Below are positions 30,691 through 38,096 of a stretch of DNA of 64,000 bases, piece after piece; positions within the stretch are counted from its first letter, which is position 1, and each line of letters starts with the position of its first letter. Location of the stretch: contig CAZAYY010000016.1 of NCBI GenBank assembly GCA_964489525.1, positions 35,493 to 99,492 on the forward strand. The letters run 5' to 3'. Below the pieces are notes generated by a model that searched no databases, was not told where the DNA came from, and worked only from the letters and a program-made list of their open reading frames with translations. The translations under genes and the position numbers were made by a program. This DNA is from CAZAYY01 sp964489525 (GTDB taxonomy: Bacteria; Chloroflexota; Anaerolineae; Anaerolineales; JABWBV01).

Positions 30691-30719
30691 ATTGTAACCT
30701 AAGCAGGCAAACAACGCAA
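30691..30719 (-). promoter_or_regulatory. Candidate promoter for the giant gene
   Basis: On the minus strand TTGCGT (30719-30714) and TACAAT (30696-30691) are separated by 17 bp. The -10 is good and the -35 weak. The implied leader is about 500 nt. It is the best-spaced pair I found upstream, but not decisive. Confidence 0.3.
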
Positions 30720-30798
30720 GTCACTTTCTGCCCCTTTACAAAGGTTTAACCTTAAAGTTTTCCGGATTGGGCTTAGAATCCTTAAAAAAAGGTCGGTC

Positions 30799-30807
30799 TG
30801 GTATAAT
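30799..30807 (+). promoter_or_regulatory. Extended -10 promoter of the DUF4129 operon
   Basis: TG-G-TATAAT is a perfect extended -10 element, which compensates for the lack of a -35 hexamer. The predicted transcription start falls at about 30814-30815, on or next to the ATG at 30815, so the operon mRNA would be leaderless. Confidence 0.55.
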
Positions 30808-30814
30808 CCGGTTC

Positions 30815-31732
30815 ATGAAGGAAAGGCAGCCCCTTCCCACCTTACCCGCCAGTTTGGGGCAAAAACTGGCCCGTCCATTGGCAGCGGCCATTTTGCTGGC
30901 TGTGGCTGCCCTGGCAGCCGGGGTGGAATCGCTGGCATTCAAACCCGGGCTGCGCTTTTTGCAGCCTGCGGAAGAAAAAGTCACCGCACCCCCAACCGCC
31001 GCCCCCAACCTGGAATGGGATTGGTTCCTGATTGCGATCACCGTCGCTTTTATCGTTCTGGGCACCTTTTCAGTGATCTATGTGCTGCTCTCGCCGGAAC
31101 ACCGCAAACCGTTTTTGCGCTACACCACCCGGCTGTTTTTGCTGGTGACTGCCTTCGGGCTGCTGGCCACGTTTTACACCCCGCCTGTGGAAGGGGAAGA
31201 AACCCTGCCCCCTGGCACCCCCGCCCCGGCCACCGAGCTGCATTTTGCAGACAGCGCCAGCACCGCTCCCACAGAGATGCTGCCCGAAGCGCCCCCGGCC
31301 CGACCCTGGGCGGTGTTTGGGGTGACCCTGGTGGTGATGCTCGTCTTTGGCGGCGCGGGCTACTGGCTGTGGCTGCGGTTGCGCCCGCCCATCAACCCCT
31401 ATACCCAGATCACCCGCAGTGCCCTGCGCCAGCTTTCCGAAGGGCGCAGTTGGGAAGATACCGTCATCCAGTGCTACGCCTCGCTAAGCCAGGCGCTCAG
31501 CCAGCAGCGCGGCCTGGCCCGTCCGGCTGCCTATACCCCGACCGAATTTATCGCCCTGCTGGAACAGGCAGGGCTGCCCGGGGCACCCCTGCGCGAACTG
31601 ACCCGCCTCTTTGAACAGGCCCGCTACAGTGCCCGCCACTCCGACCCAACCCAGGCCCAAAAAGCCTCCGACGCCCTGGCTGTGGTGCTCTCTGCCCTCG
31701 GGTCTGAAATCACCCCGGAAGAAACCGCATGA
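30815..31732 (+). CDS. DUF4129 domain-containing membrane protein
   Basis: A 305-residue protein with an N-terminal hydrophobic segment (about 20-40), further membrane segments near 55-75, 92-110 and 148-175, and a C-terminal cytoplasmic DUF4129 domain (about 200-300). The domain shows the family pattern of a TVIQCYASL helix, a TPTEF motif and an LTRLFEQARYS helix. The family commonly accompanies MoxR ATPases, DUF58 proteins and transglutaminase-like proteins in membrane or cell-envelope operons; its biochemical role is unknown. I chose the ATG at 30815 rather than the in-frame ATG at 30767 because a perfect extended -10 promoter lies between them. It overlaps the next gene by 4 bp (ATGA), so it is the first gene of a coupled operon. 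Confidence 0.85.
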   Translation: MKERQPLPTLPASLGQKLARPLAAAILLAVAALAAGVESLAFKPGLRFLQPAEEKVTAPPTAAPNLEWDWFLIAITVAFIVLGTFSVIYVLLSPEHRKPFLRYTTRLFLLVTAFGLLATFYTPPVEGEETLPPGTPAPATELHFADSASTAPTEMLPEAPPARPWAVFGVTLVVMLVFGGAGYWLWLRLRPPINPYTQITRSALRQLSEGRSWEDTVIQCYASLSQALSQQRGLARPAAYTPTEFIALLEQAGLPGAPLRELTRLFEQARYSARHSDPTQAQKASDALAVVLSALGSEITPEETA

Positions 31733-32334
31733 ATACGCAAAAAAACGGGCGCCCGGGCGCTGTTTTTTTCCTGGTTGTGGTGGCTGCCGCCGCCGGGTTC
31801 ACCCTGGTCTTCGGCGGGCCGGCTGGCGCCTGGTTGGGCCGAACCTGGGTAAACCTGCGCGCCCTGCTGCTGGCCATTCCCCAAACCGGCTGGTGGGCGC
31901 TGGTGGTCACGCTGGGTCTTGCCGCCGCCCTGGCCAGCCTGGCCCGGGACTACGTCCCGCCAGTGTTCCGGCGAAAACGCAAAACCCCGCTGCGCGGCCC
32001 GGTGGAAACCCTGGCCTGGGAGATGGGCCAGGGCGTCCGAAAACGATTTTTTCGCTGGTTGGTAGCCAACCGGCTGGCTGAAGTGGCCCGGTCCATTCTC
32101 AGCGAGCAGCAGGGCGGCCGTGCCGCCGCCAGGAAAGCCCTTCCCCACCGCAGACTGGAAGGAAACCACTGGGCGCCCCCGGCAAAGGTGCAGAAGTACC
32201 TCGAAGCCGGTTTGCGCAATTTTCGCGAAGCCCCCAAACCTTCTGCTTTTCGCATGTCCCCGGAAGAAGACCCCTTTGCTGTGGACCTTGGGGAAGTGAT
32301 TGGCTACCTGGAAAAAACCAGCCAGAAAGATTGA
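31729..32334 (+). CDS. Operon membrane protein of unknown function
   Basis: A 201-residue protein with two hydrophobic segments (about 10-32 and 48-68) followed by a basic, soluble C-terminal part of about 130 residues. I do not recognise a family. Its ATG overlaps the upstream stop (ATGA), and the MoxR gene starts 33 bp downstream after an AAGGAGAA ribosome binding site, so it belongs to the DUF4129-MoxR-DUF58 operon. A membrane adaptor for the ATPase module is conceivable, but this rests on context only. Confidence 0.75.
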   Translation: MNTQKNGRPGAVFFLVVVAAAAGFTLVFGGPAGAWLGRTWVNLRALLLAIPQTGWWALVVTLGLAAALASLARDYVPPVFRRKRKTPLRGPVETLAWEMGQGVRKRFFRWLVANRLAEVARSILSEQQGGRAAARKALPHRRLEGNHWAPPAKVQKYLEAGLRNFREAPKPSAFRMSPEEDPFAVDLGEVIGYLEKTSQKD

Positions 32335-32367
32335 CCCACCTGATATCCTGAAGGAGAACCCCAACCT

Positions 32368-33320
32368 ATGGCAACCATTGACGACGTACAGGGAATTAGC
32401 AGCCGCATCCTGGCTGAAGTGGAAAAGAGCATTGTTGGCAAACGCGGCCTGCTCGAAATGATTATGGCCGCTGTGCTGGCCGATGGCCATGTCCTGCTGG
32501 AAGATTACCCCGGCCTGGGAAAAACCCTGATCGCCCGCAGTTTTGCCGATGTGCTCGGGCTGGAATTTAAACGGATCCAATTCACCCCCGACCTGCTTCC
32601 AGGCGAAATCACTGGCGGCTATGTCTTCAACCGGGCCGAGAACCGCTTCGAACTGCGCAAAGGCCCCGTGTTTGCCAACATCGTCCTGGCCGATGAAATC
32701 AACCGGGCTTCGCCCAAAACCCAATCGGCCCTGCTCGAAGCCATGCAAGAAAAACAGGTCACCCTCGAAGGCCAGACCATGCCCCTGCCGAAACCTTTTT
32801 TGGTCCTGGCCACCCAAAACCCGATTGAATACGAAGGCACCTTTCCCTGCCCGAAGCCCAGCTAGACCGCTTCATGGTCAAACTCTCGGTGGGCTACCCA
32901 TCGGAACAAGAAGAGGCCGAAATCCTGGCCCGGCGCCGGGCACGGCAGCAGGAAGAACTCAACCTGGAACAGGTTACCCACGCCGCAGAACTGCTGGCCA
33001 TGCGCCAGGCGGTGGAAGGGGTGTTCATCCACCCCGACCTGGAAACCTACATTGTGAAAATTGTCCAGCGCACCCGCAGCATCCAGCGGGTGGCGGTGGG
33101 CGCCAGCCCGCGTGCCTCGCTGGCTTTTATGAAACTTGCTCGGGCCTGGGCTGCCCTGCAGGGGCGCAATTTTGTGCTGCCCGACGACATCAAGCACTTC
33201 CGGCGAGCCGTGCTCAGCCACCGCCTGATTTTGGAGCCCGCCCACTGGATGTCGCCCAACATCACCCAGGAAATCATTCAAGAAGTCTTCGCCAAAGTGG
33301 CTGTGCCGGTTTTAGAGTAA
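32368..33320 (+). pseudogene. MoxR-family AAA+ ATPase, split by a single-base frameshift
   Basis: The first part (32368-32865) has Walker A DYPGLGKT (residues 46-53), Walker B VLADEI and the sensor-1 region ATQNPIEYEGTF, then runs into a TAG. The family expects ...TFPLPEAQLDRFMV at this point. Adding one C to the CCC at about 32845-32847 restores exactly this sequence and joins the second frame (MVKLSVGYPSE onward, 32874-33320). That frame carries the lid domain with the SPRASLAFMKLARAWA helix. The restored protein would be about 317 residues, the normal MoxR length. MoxR ATPases act as chaperone-like assembly factors, usually with DUF58 or VWA partners, and a DUF58 gene follows 6 bp downstream. 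Everything else is conserved, so a sequencing error or a very recent mutation is more likely than an old pseudogene. Gene callers may list two CDSs. Confidence 0.88.
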
Positions 33321-33326
33321 AAGCCC

Positions 33327-34619
33327 ATGTTGGTGCGAGGCTACTGGCTGAGTTTGGGCGTGTATGCGCTGCTGTTGGGCGGGTTGCTTTTGCTCAACCG
33401 CCCCATATTGGCGCTCGTGCTGCCCTTTTTGCTGTACCTTTTTTACGGCATTTTGCTCGCCCCCGGGCAAATTCGGCTGGTGGTTGAGCGCGAATTGAGC
33501 GGTGAACGAGTTGGCCCCCACACCCCCATCCAGGTTACCCTGCACATCCACAACACCGGGGCCGATTTAAACGAACTGCACCTCGCCGACGCCCTGCCCC
33601 GCGGCCTGGAGGTGAGCGAAGGCAGTGTGCGCCGTGTGACAACCCTGCGGCACGGCGAAAGCCTGCGCTGGACCTACACCGTCCACGGGCCGCGCGGCCA
33701 CTATACCTTTGAAGGCCTGCAGGCCGAAACCGGAGCGCCTTTTGGGCTGGTTCGCCGCACCGCCTGGCTGGACTGCCCGGCGCAGATGTTCGTGCTGCCC
33801 GGCGCACTGAAGCTCAAACAAATTTCCATCCGTCCCCGGCGCACCCGCGTCTATGCCGGAAATATCCCCGCCAACCTGGGAGGTTCGGGCATTGACTTTT
33901 TCGATGTGCGCGAATACCAGCCCGGCGATTCAGAGCGCAAAATCAACTGGCGCGCCTCTGCCCGGCTGCAAGAAGGGCTGTACAGCAGCGATTTTCAGCA
34001 AGAGCGGGTGGCCGATATCGGCATCATCCTGGACGGGCGCCTGGCCTCCAACCAGGTGGGCGAAAGCCTGGGGCTGTTCGATGCCTCCGTCCTGGCCGCA
34101 GCCACCCTTTCCGATGCCTTCCTTGCCCAGGGCAACCGGGTGAGCCTGCTGCTGTATGGCGAATTTTTGCGCTGGACCCTACCGGGTTACGGGCACATTC
34201 AGCGAGAGCGTATTTTACGGGCACTCACCCAGGCCAAACCCGGGCAAAGCCAGATTTTTACCTATTTAAAATATGTCCCCACCCGGATGTTCCCGCCCCA
34301 ATCGCAAATTGTGCTGGTCAGCCCCCTGCTGGAGGAAGACCTCGAAACCCTCACCCTCTTCCAGGCCCTCGGCTACCCGCTGATGGTCATCAGCCCCGAC
34401 CCGGTGGCCTACGAGTTAAGCCAGCTGGCGCCAACCCCCCAAACCCAACTCGCCGGCAGGGTGCTGGCCCTTGAAAGAACCCGGATGATTCACAAAATCC
34501 GCCGGACTGGCATCCAGGTGATGAACTGGAACACCCAGGAGCCATTCGACCAGGTCTTCAACGCCGAAATGCGCCGCCAGGCGCCTGTAGTGCGTCCCCT
34601 GGGAGGAGCAGCCCGGTGA
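33327..34619 (+). CDS. DUF58 domain-containing protein
   Basis: A 430-residue protein with two N-terminal membrane helices (about 8-23 and 27-45), an Ig/DUF11-like beta domain (about 50-150) and the DUF58 core. Its signature DVREYQPGD...KINWRASAR spans about residues 193-212. A von Willebrand A-like fold follows, beginning with IGIILDGRL. DUF58 proteins are standard partners of MoxR ATPases, and the pair is generally taken to help assemble or modify membrane or secreted complexes. It starts 6 bp after the MoxR stop and overlaps the next gene by 4 bp (GTGA). Confidence 0.9.
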   Translation: MLVRGYWLSLGVYALLLGGLLLLNRPILALVLPFLLYLFYGILLAPGQIRLVVERELSGERVGPHTPIQVTLHIHNTGADLNELHLADALPRGLEVSEGSVRRVTTLRHGESLRWTYTVHGPRGHYTFEGLQAETGAPFGLVRRTAWLDCPAQMFVLPGALKLKQISIRPRRTRVYAGNIPANLGGSGIDFFDVREYQPGDSERKINWRASARLQEGLYSSDFQQERVADIGIILDGRLASNQVGESLGLFDASVLAAATLSDAFLAQGNRVSLLLYGEFLRWTLPGYGHIQRERILRALTQAKPGQSQIFTYLKYVPTRMFPPQSQIVLVSPLLEEDLETLTLFQALGYPLMVISPDPVAYELSQLAPTPQTQLAGRVLALERTRMIHKIRRTGIQVMNWNTQEPFDQVFNAEMRRQAPVVRPLGGAAR

Positions 34620-35107
34620 CCCAGGCGCTGTTGTATACCAGTATTGCGTTGGGCGGAGGGTTCTTTGCCCTGGCTTTCTGGGCGGCTTCTCCGCTGGCCG
34701 CGCTGGCTGTGGTTTTTATTGCGGCGGGGTGGGTGCTGCTTTTGCTGCGCGGCTACGCCCGAGTTTCCTATTTTGGGCTGCTGGCAGCCATGCTGGCGGC
34801 AGGCGCAGGCGCCCTGGTGGAGCTGAATGTTGGGCTGCTGCTGGGCGGCGCGCTGGCCGCGCTGGCCGCCTGGGACCTGGCCCATTTCTCCCGGCGGCTG
34901 GCCAGGGCCGCCCCTGGCGACCCCAAAGATCGCGTTGAAATCCTCCACCTGGCCAACCTGGGGCTGGTTTTGGTTGTGGGCGGCGGCCTGGCGCTGGCGG
35001 CCTCTGTGGTTGAAATCAATTTAGGGATCGCACCCGCGTTCGCCCTGGCCTTGTTCGCCGGAGTGGGGGCGGTTGCTTTTATTCACTGGCTGCGCAGGGG
35101 GAAATAA
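34616..35107 (+). CDS. Small polytopic membrane protein of the MoxR/DUF58 operon
   Basis: A 163-residue, very hydrophobic Ala/Leu/Gly-rich protein with about six predicted membrane segments and no recognised family. The GTG start overlaps the DUF58 stop (GTGA) and is preceded by GGGAGGAG, so translation is coupled. It is the last gene of the operon; two oppositely oriented tRNA genes follow within 10 bp. Its role is unknown beyond the context of an envelope-associated MoxR module. Confidence 0.75.
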   Translation: MTQALLYTSIALGGGFFALAFWAASPLAALAVVFIAAGWVLLLLRGYARVSYFGLLAAMLAAGAGALVELNVGLLLGGALAALAAWDLAHFSRRLARAAPGDPKDRVEILHLANLGLVLVVGGGLALAASVVEINLGIAPAFALALFAGVGAVAFIHWLRRGK

Positions 35108-35111
35108 AAAG

Positions 35112-35183
35112 TGGGCCCAGCAGGATTCGAACCTGCGACCGAGCGGTTATGAGCCGCCTGCTCTGCCGCTGAGCTATAGGCCC
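35112..35183 (-). tRNA. tRNA-Ile (CAT anticodon, Ile2-like; elongator Met cannot be excluded)
   Basis: A full cloverleaf is visible on the minus strand: acceptor GGGCCTA/TGGGCCC, D stem GCTC/GAGC, anticodon loop CTCATAA, T arm GCAGG-TTCGAAT-CCTGC, discriminator A. CCA is not encoded. The body sequence around the anticodon (AGGCGGCTCATAACCGCT and CGGTCGC) resembles bacterial tRNA-Ile2, whose C34 is converted to lysidine by TilS, more than elongator Met. Confidence 0.9.
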
Positions 35184-35238
35184 CTTTCGGGTAAGCAATG
35201 CAGCCGGAATTCCAGAGGCTGCGATTTGATTTAAAAAG

Positions 35239-35310
35239 AGCGGGAGACGGGATTCGAACCCGCGAATGTCAGCTTGGAAGGCTGATGCCTTACCGCTTGG
35301 CGACTCCCGC
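35239..35310 (-). tRNA. tRNA-Gly (TCC anticodon)
   Basis: The minus-strand cloverleaf has acceptor GCGGGAG/CTCCCGC, D stem GCC/GGC, anticodon stem TCAGC/GCTGA with loop CTTCCAA, and T arm GCGGG-TTCGAAT-CCCGT. The discriminator is T and CCA is not encoded. It lies 55 bp upstream of the Ile/Met tRNA in the same direction, so the two may be co-transcribed. Confidence 0.93.
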
Positions 35311-35368
35311 GTTCAGGCGGATTGATTTTACTTGATGGATGGCTCTCGGTCAAGGCAGGGAAATTCAT

Positions 35369-35415
35369 AGGGATTGGTCACCTGGCAGGCTGTACCCGCC
35401 AGGTGACCAATCCCT
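35369..35415. repeat. Palindromic element downstream of ettA (18-bp arms)
   Basis: A perfect inverted repeat, with arms beginning GGGATTGGTCACCTGGC and ending in its complement, encloses the loop aggctgtaccc. The loop is close to that of the element at 37254-37299 although the arms differ. It could also act as a factor-dependent terminator for ettA, but has no T-run. Confidence 0.75.
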
Positions 35416-35480
35416 TATTTACTCCCCGCCCCAAAGCCTGGGGTTGGGGGTGGAGTTGGACATTTGCGTGAACCGGCGAT

Positions 35481-37154
35481 TTACCGGTTCAACCTCCGGT
35501 ACACAATCCGGCGGGGGGTGTCGGCGTCGCGGCCCAGGCGCTTTTTGCGGTCTTCTTCGTAATCCGACCAGGTGCCTTCAAACCAGCGCACCTGGCTGTC
35601 GCCTTCAAAAGCCAGGGTGTGGGTGGCAATGCGGTCCAAAAACCAGCGGTCGTGGGAAACCACAATGGCGCAGCCGGCAAAATTGATCAGGGCTTCTTCG
35701 AGAGCGCGCAGGGTGTTCACATCCAGGTCGTTGGTCGGTTCGTCCAACAATAAGACATTGCCGCCTTCTTTAAGCACCCTGGCAAGGTGCACCCGGTTGC
35801 GTTCCCCGCCCGATAGCTGCGAAACCAGCTTTTGCTGGTCGCTGCCCATGAAATTAAAGCTGGATACATAACCCCGGCTGTTGCGTTTGCGGCCACCCAA
35901 ATCAATCTGCTCCTGCCCGTCAGAAATTTGCTCCCAAACGGTTTTCTCCCCATCCAACGACTCGCGTGATTGATCCACAAAAGCCAGGCGCACAGTCTCG
36001 CCCACCTGCACAGTGCCCGAGTCGGGCTTTTCCTGGCCTGTGATCATCTTTAAGAAAGTGGACTTTCCGGCTCCGTTCGGGCCGACCACACCCACAATTG
36101 AACCCGCAGGGATATTGACACTCATGTTGTCAATCAACAACCGGTCGCCGTACCCCTTGGTTACGCCGTTAAATTCAATCACCAGGTTGCCCAACCGCGG
36201 GCCGGGGGGAATGTAGATCTCCAGGTCTTCGCGGCGCTTTTCGTATTCCTGGCTGAGCAGGTTTTCATAGGCGGTGACGCGGGCTTTGCCCTTGGCCTGG
36301 CGCGCCCGGGGAGACATTTGAATCCATTCCAGTTCGCGCTCCAGGGTCTGCATCCGGCGGGTTTCCACCTTCTCTTCCTGGCGCAGGCGTTCCTGCTTTT
36401 GAGACAGCCACGAGGAATAATTGCCCTTCCAGGGGATGCCAAAGCCGCGATCCAGTTCCAAAATCCAGCCGGCCACGTTGTCCAGGAAGTAGCGGTCGTG
36501 GGTTACGGCAATCACCGTGCCTTTGTACTGCTGCAAATGGCGCTCAAGCCAGGCTACCGACTCGGCATCCAGGTGGTTGGTCGGCTCGTCGAGGAGCAGA
36601 ATATCCGGTTCGGTCAGCAGCAGGCGGGTGAGGGCAACCCGGCGGCGTTCGCCACCCGAAAGCACCCGGATGGGGGTGTCTCCCGGCGGGCAGCGCATGG
36701 CGCTCATCGCAATTTCCAGCCGGTTGTCCAGGGTCCAGGCTTCGTGACGGTCCAGTTCATCCTGCACCCGGGCCTGTTCGGCAATCAGAGCGTCGAAATC
36801 CGCATCCGGGTCGGCAAAGCGGTTGTTAATTTCTTCAAACCGCGCCAACAGATCCACCAGGGGTTGGACGGCTTCTTCCACCACCTGTTTGACGGTTTTA
36901 CTCTCATCCAGCCTGGGCTCCTGTTCCAACAGGCCACGGGTGTAGCCCTGGGAAAGAATCGTCTGGCCAATATAATCCTCATCCTGCCCGGCCATAATCC
37001 GCAGCAGGGTAGACTTTCCCGCACCGTTCAACCCCAGGACGCCAATTTTGGCCCCGTAGAAGAATCCCAGGGAGATATCCCGCAGTACCTGTTTGTTGGG
37101 AGGGTGGATTTTACCCACCCGCATCATGGTGTAAATTACCTGTTGGTCGCTCAT
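35481..37154 (-). CDS. ettA: Energy-dependent translational throttle protein EttA (ABC-F)
   Basis: A 557-residue soluble ABC-F protein with two ATPase domains. Domain 1 has Walker A GLNGAGKST (41-49), signature LSGGE (165-169) and Walker B LLLDEPTNHLD (186-196). The arm insertion is at about 90-140 and the basic linker (RARQAKGKARVTAYE) at about 283-297. Domain 2 has Walker A GPNGAGKST (358-366), signature LSGGE (446-450) and DEPTNDLD (about 470-477). Length, arm and linker fit EttA rather than Uup or antibiotic-resistance ABC-Fs. EttA binds the ribosomal E site and gates the first peptide bond according to ATP/ADP ratio. It appears monocistronic, with palindromic elements on both sides. Confidence 0.95.
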   Translation of the reverse strand: MSDQQVIYTMMRVGKIHPPNKQVLRDISLGFFYGAKIGVLGLNGAGKSTLLRIMAGQDEDYIGQTILSQGYTRGLLEQEPRLDESKTVKQVVEEAVQPLVDLLARFEEINNRFADPDADFDALIAEQARVQDELDRHEAWTLDNRLEIAMSAMRCPPGDTPIRVLSGGERRRVALTRLLLTEPDILLLDEPTNHLDAESVAWLERHLQQYKGTVIAVTHDRYFLDNVAGWILELDRGFGIPWKGNYSSWLSQKQERLRQEEKVETRRMQTLERELEWIQMSPRARQAKGKARVTAYENLLSQEYEKRREDLEIYIPPGPRLGNLVIEFNGVTKGYGDRLLIDNMSVNIPAGSIVGVVGPNGAGKSTFLKMITGQEKPDSGTVQVGETVRLAFVDQSRESLDGEKTVWEQISDGQEQIDLGGRKRNSRGYVSSFNFMGSDQQKLVSQLSGGERNRVHLARVLKEGGNVLLLDEPTNDLDVNTLRALEEALINFAGCAIVVSHDRWFLDRIATHTLAFEGDSQVRWFEGTWSDYEEDRKKRLGRDADTPRRIVYRRLNR

Positions 37155-37253
37155 ACCTGCCTCAATTTTCGGAGTTCAATCCATTAGATTTATTTGCACT
37201 CAACCCCACCCCCCGGCCCCCGCCCCAATCTTGGGGCGAGGGTGTGGGCAGCC

Positions 37254-37299
37254 GGGTTGGTATTCCGGGCAGACTTTAGCCCGCCCGGAATACCAACCC
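37254..37299. repeat. Palindromic element upstream of ettA (17-bp arms)
   Basis: A perfect inverted repeat, with arms GGGTTGGTATTCCGGGC and its complement, encloses the loop agactttagccc. Its architecture matches the element at 35369-35415, with a similar loop and different arms. It sits about 100 bp upstream of the ettA start, in the likely leader or promoter zone. Confidence 0.75.
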
Positions 37300-37309
37300 A
37301 CTGTCTTTT

Positions 37310-37333
37310 CCCCCCTTCCAACGGGAAGGGGGG
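37310..37333. repeat. GC hairpin CCCCCCTTCC/GGAAGGGGGG
   Basis: A 10-bp perfect stem with loop aacg lies next to the 37254 palindrome in a homopolymer-rich intergenic stretch. Such C/G-run spacers often recur between genes in a genome; no function is evident. Confidence 0.5.
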
Positions 37334-37397
37334 ACAGGGGGGATGGGTGAGCAGCTTCAATTCGCCCCCATTGTACCCCGAAAAAGGCAGTTGCTGT

Positions 37398-37637
37398 TCA
37401 GGCGCCTGGGGCCTCAATGGTTTTCCGAAAATGACTTCTCGATTCAATTTCGGCCAGCTTGAGGGCCGCATACTGGCAGGCGCCGCGCATCAGCTCGTGG
37501 GCAACGCTTTCAGGCAGGGAATCCAGGTCGTGCAGGTGGTAGCCATGCCCAACCAGGTATTCCTCCAGAAGCTCCCGCTCCAAAACAGACTGCGGGCCGT
37601 AGCGGAGTAAATCCTCTTCGCAATATTCATGCTGCAT
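37398..37637 (-). CDS. Small acidic protein of unknown function (79 aa)
   Basis: A 79-residue protein with mostly helical character and an acidic N-terminal half (YCEEDLL..., ERELLEEYL), no membrane segment and no recognised domain. I chose the ATG at 37637 because the near-consensus ribosome binding site AAGGAGGTG precedes it. The longer frame from 37697 would include that site. The strong Shine-Dalgarno supports a real, well-translated gene. It is transcribed away from glnA, and no operon partner is visible. Confidence 0.65.
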   Translation of the reverse strand: MQHEYCEEDLLRYGPQSVLERELLEEYLVGHGYHLHDLDSLPESVAHELMRGACQYAALKLAEIESRSHFRKTIEAPGA

Positions 37638-37739
37638 AGGACACCTCCTTAAAAAAGGACCACAAGGAAAAAACCTTTCCTTAATTCCATTGTACAACCC
37701 CAGGGGGGTTTGTCAACGATGAAGCGGATGAGAGTTTAG

Positions 37740-37802
37740 GGCTGTAGGCTTGAGGCTGTAAGCTTTAGGCTGGAGGCTGCTGGCTGTAGGCTTTAGGCTA
37801 AA
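37740..37802. repeat. Nine-copy heptanucleotide tandem repeat (consensus GGCTGTA/GGCTTTA)
   Basis: Consecutive units are ggctgta, ggcttga, ggctgta, agcttta, ggctgga, ggctgct, ggctgta, ggcttta, ggctaaa. All nine keep the GCT core in register over 63 bp. Confidence 0.85.
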
Positions 37803-37981
37803 AGACCGAATTTTCCCCCGTAGGGGCGGATCGCCGCGCACCGGAAAGACCCCGCGAACCACCCTGGCGCCCTCCGGCACAATCCGCCCGGCCAACCCGC
37901 AGACCCGCCCGGCCCCGGCAGCGAGAAAGATTCCTTCACGTGCACAACTGCAATGCCCTTTTGTTTGTTCCAGAGTCCTAA

Positions 37982-38011
37982 TTGACACTGCCCATGGCTA
38001 AATGTTACAAT
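37982..38011 (+). promoter_or_regulatory. glnA promoter
   Basis: TTGACA (37982-37987, perfect -35) and TACAAT (38006-38011, 5/6 match to the -10) are separated by 18 bp. The predicted start near 38018 leaves a leader of about 80 nt before the glnA ATG. No nitrogen-regulator operator could be recognised. Confidence 0.7.
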
Positions 38012-38096
38012 CCAGCGAACTTAACACCAGGCACAACCGTGTAGGCCTGCTTTGGCCAAAGGGTGTTGTGTCTTTTTTATTGTAGAAGGAGAAAAG

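Larger units (their letters stand above)
30167..30814. other. Divergent leader region between the giant gene and the DUF4129 operon
   Basis: This 648-bp stretch has no confident separate gene. On the minus strand the frame of the giant protein stays open upstream to an ATG at 30583, preceded directly by TAA. This would add 139 residues, ending in a Thr/Ala/Val-rich tract. That ATG has no good ribosome binding site, whereas the one at 30166 has a strong one followed by a signal peptide. The region also holds a perfect hairpin (30235-30263) and promoter candidates on both strands. A plus-strand frame at 30260-30442 is low-complexity and unconvincing. Confidence 0.6.
37638..38096. other. Gene-free stretch before glnA
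   Basis: 459 bp between the divergent small gene and glnA. It holds a 7-bp tandem repeat (37740-37802), a GC-rich degenerate stretch (about 37815-37925) and the glnA promoter and leader. The minus-strand frame 37713-37988 is produced by the heptamer repeat and is not accepted as a gene. Confidence 0.6.

Noticed and set aside
37190..37471. Minus-strand 93-codon frame upstream of ettA
   Set aside because: Made of the palindrome and C/G runs, overlaps the small gene at 37398-37637, no ribosome binding site.
37713..37988. Minus-strand 91-codon frame
   Set aside because: Its repetitive SLKPTAS-like C-terminus is the heptamer tandem repeat; the rest overlaps GC-rich intergenic DNA and the glnA promoter.
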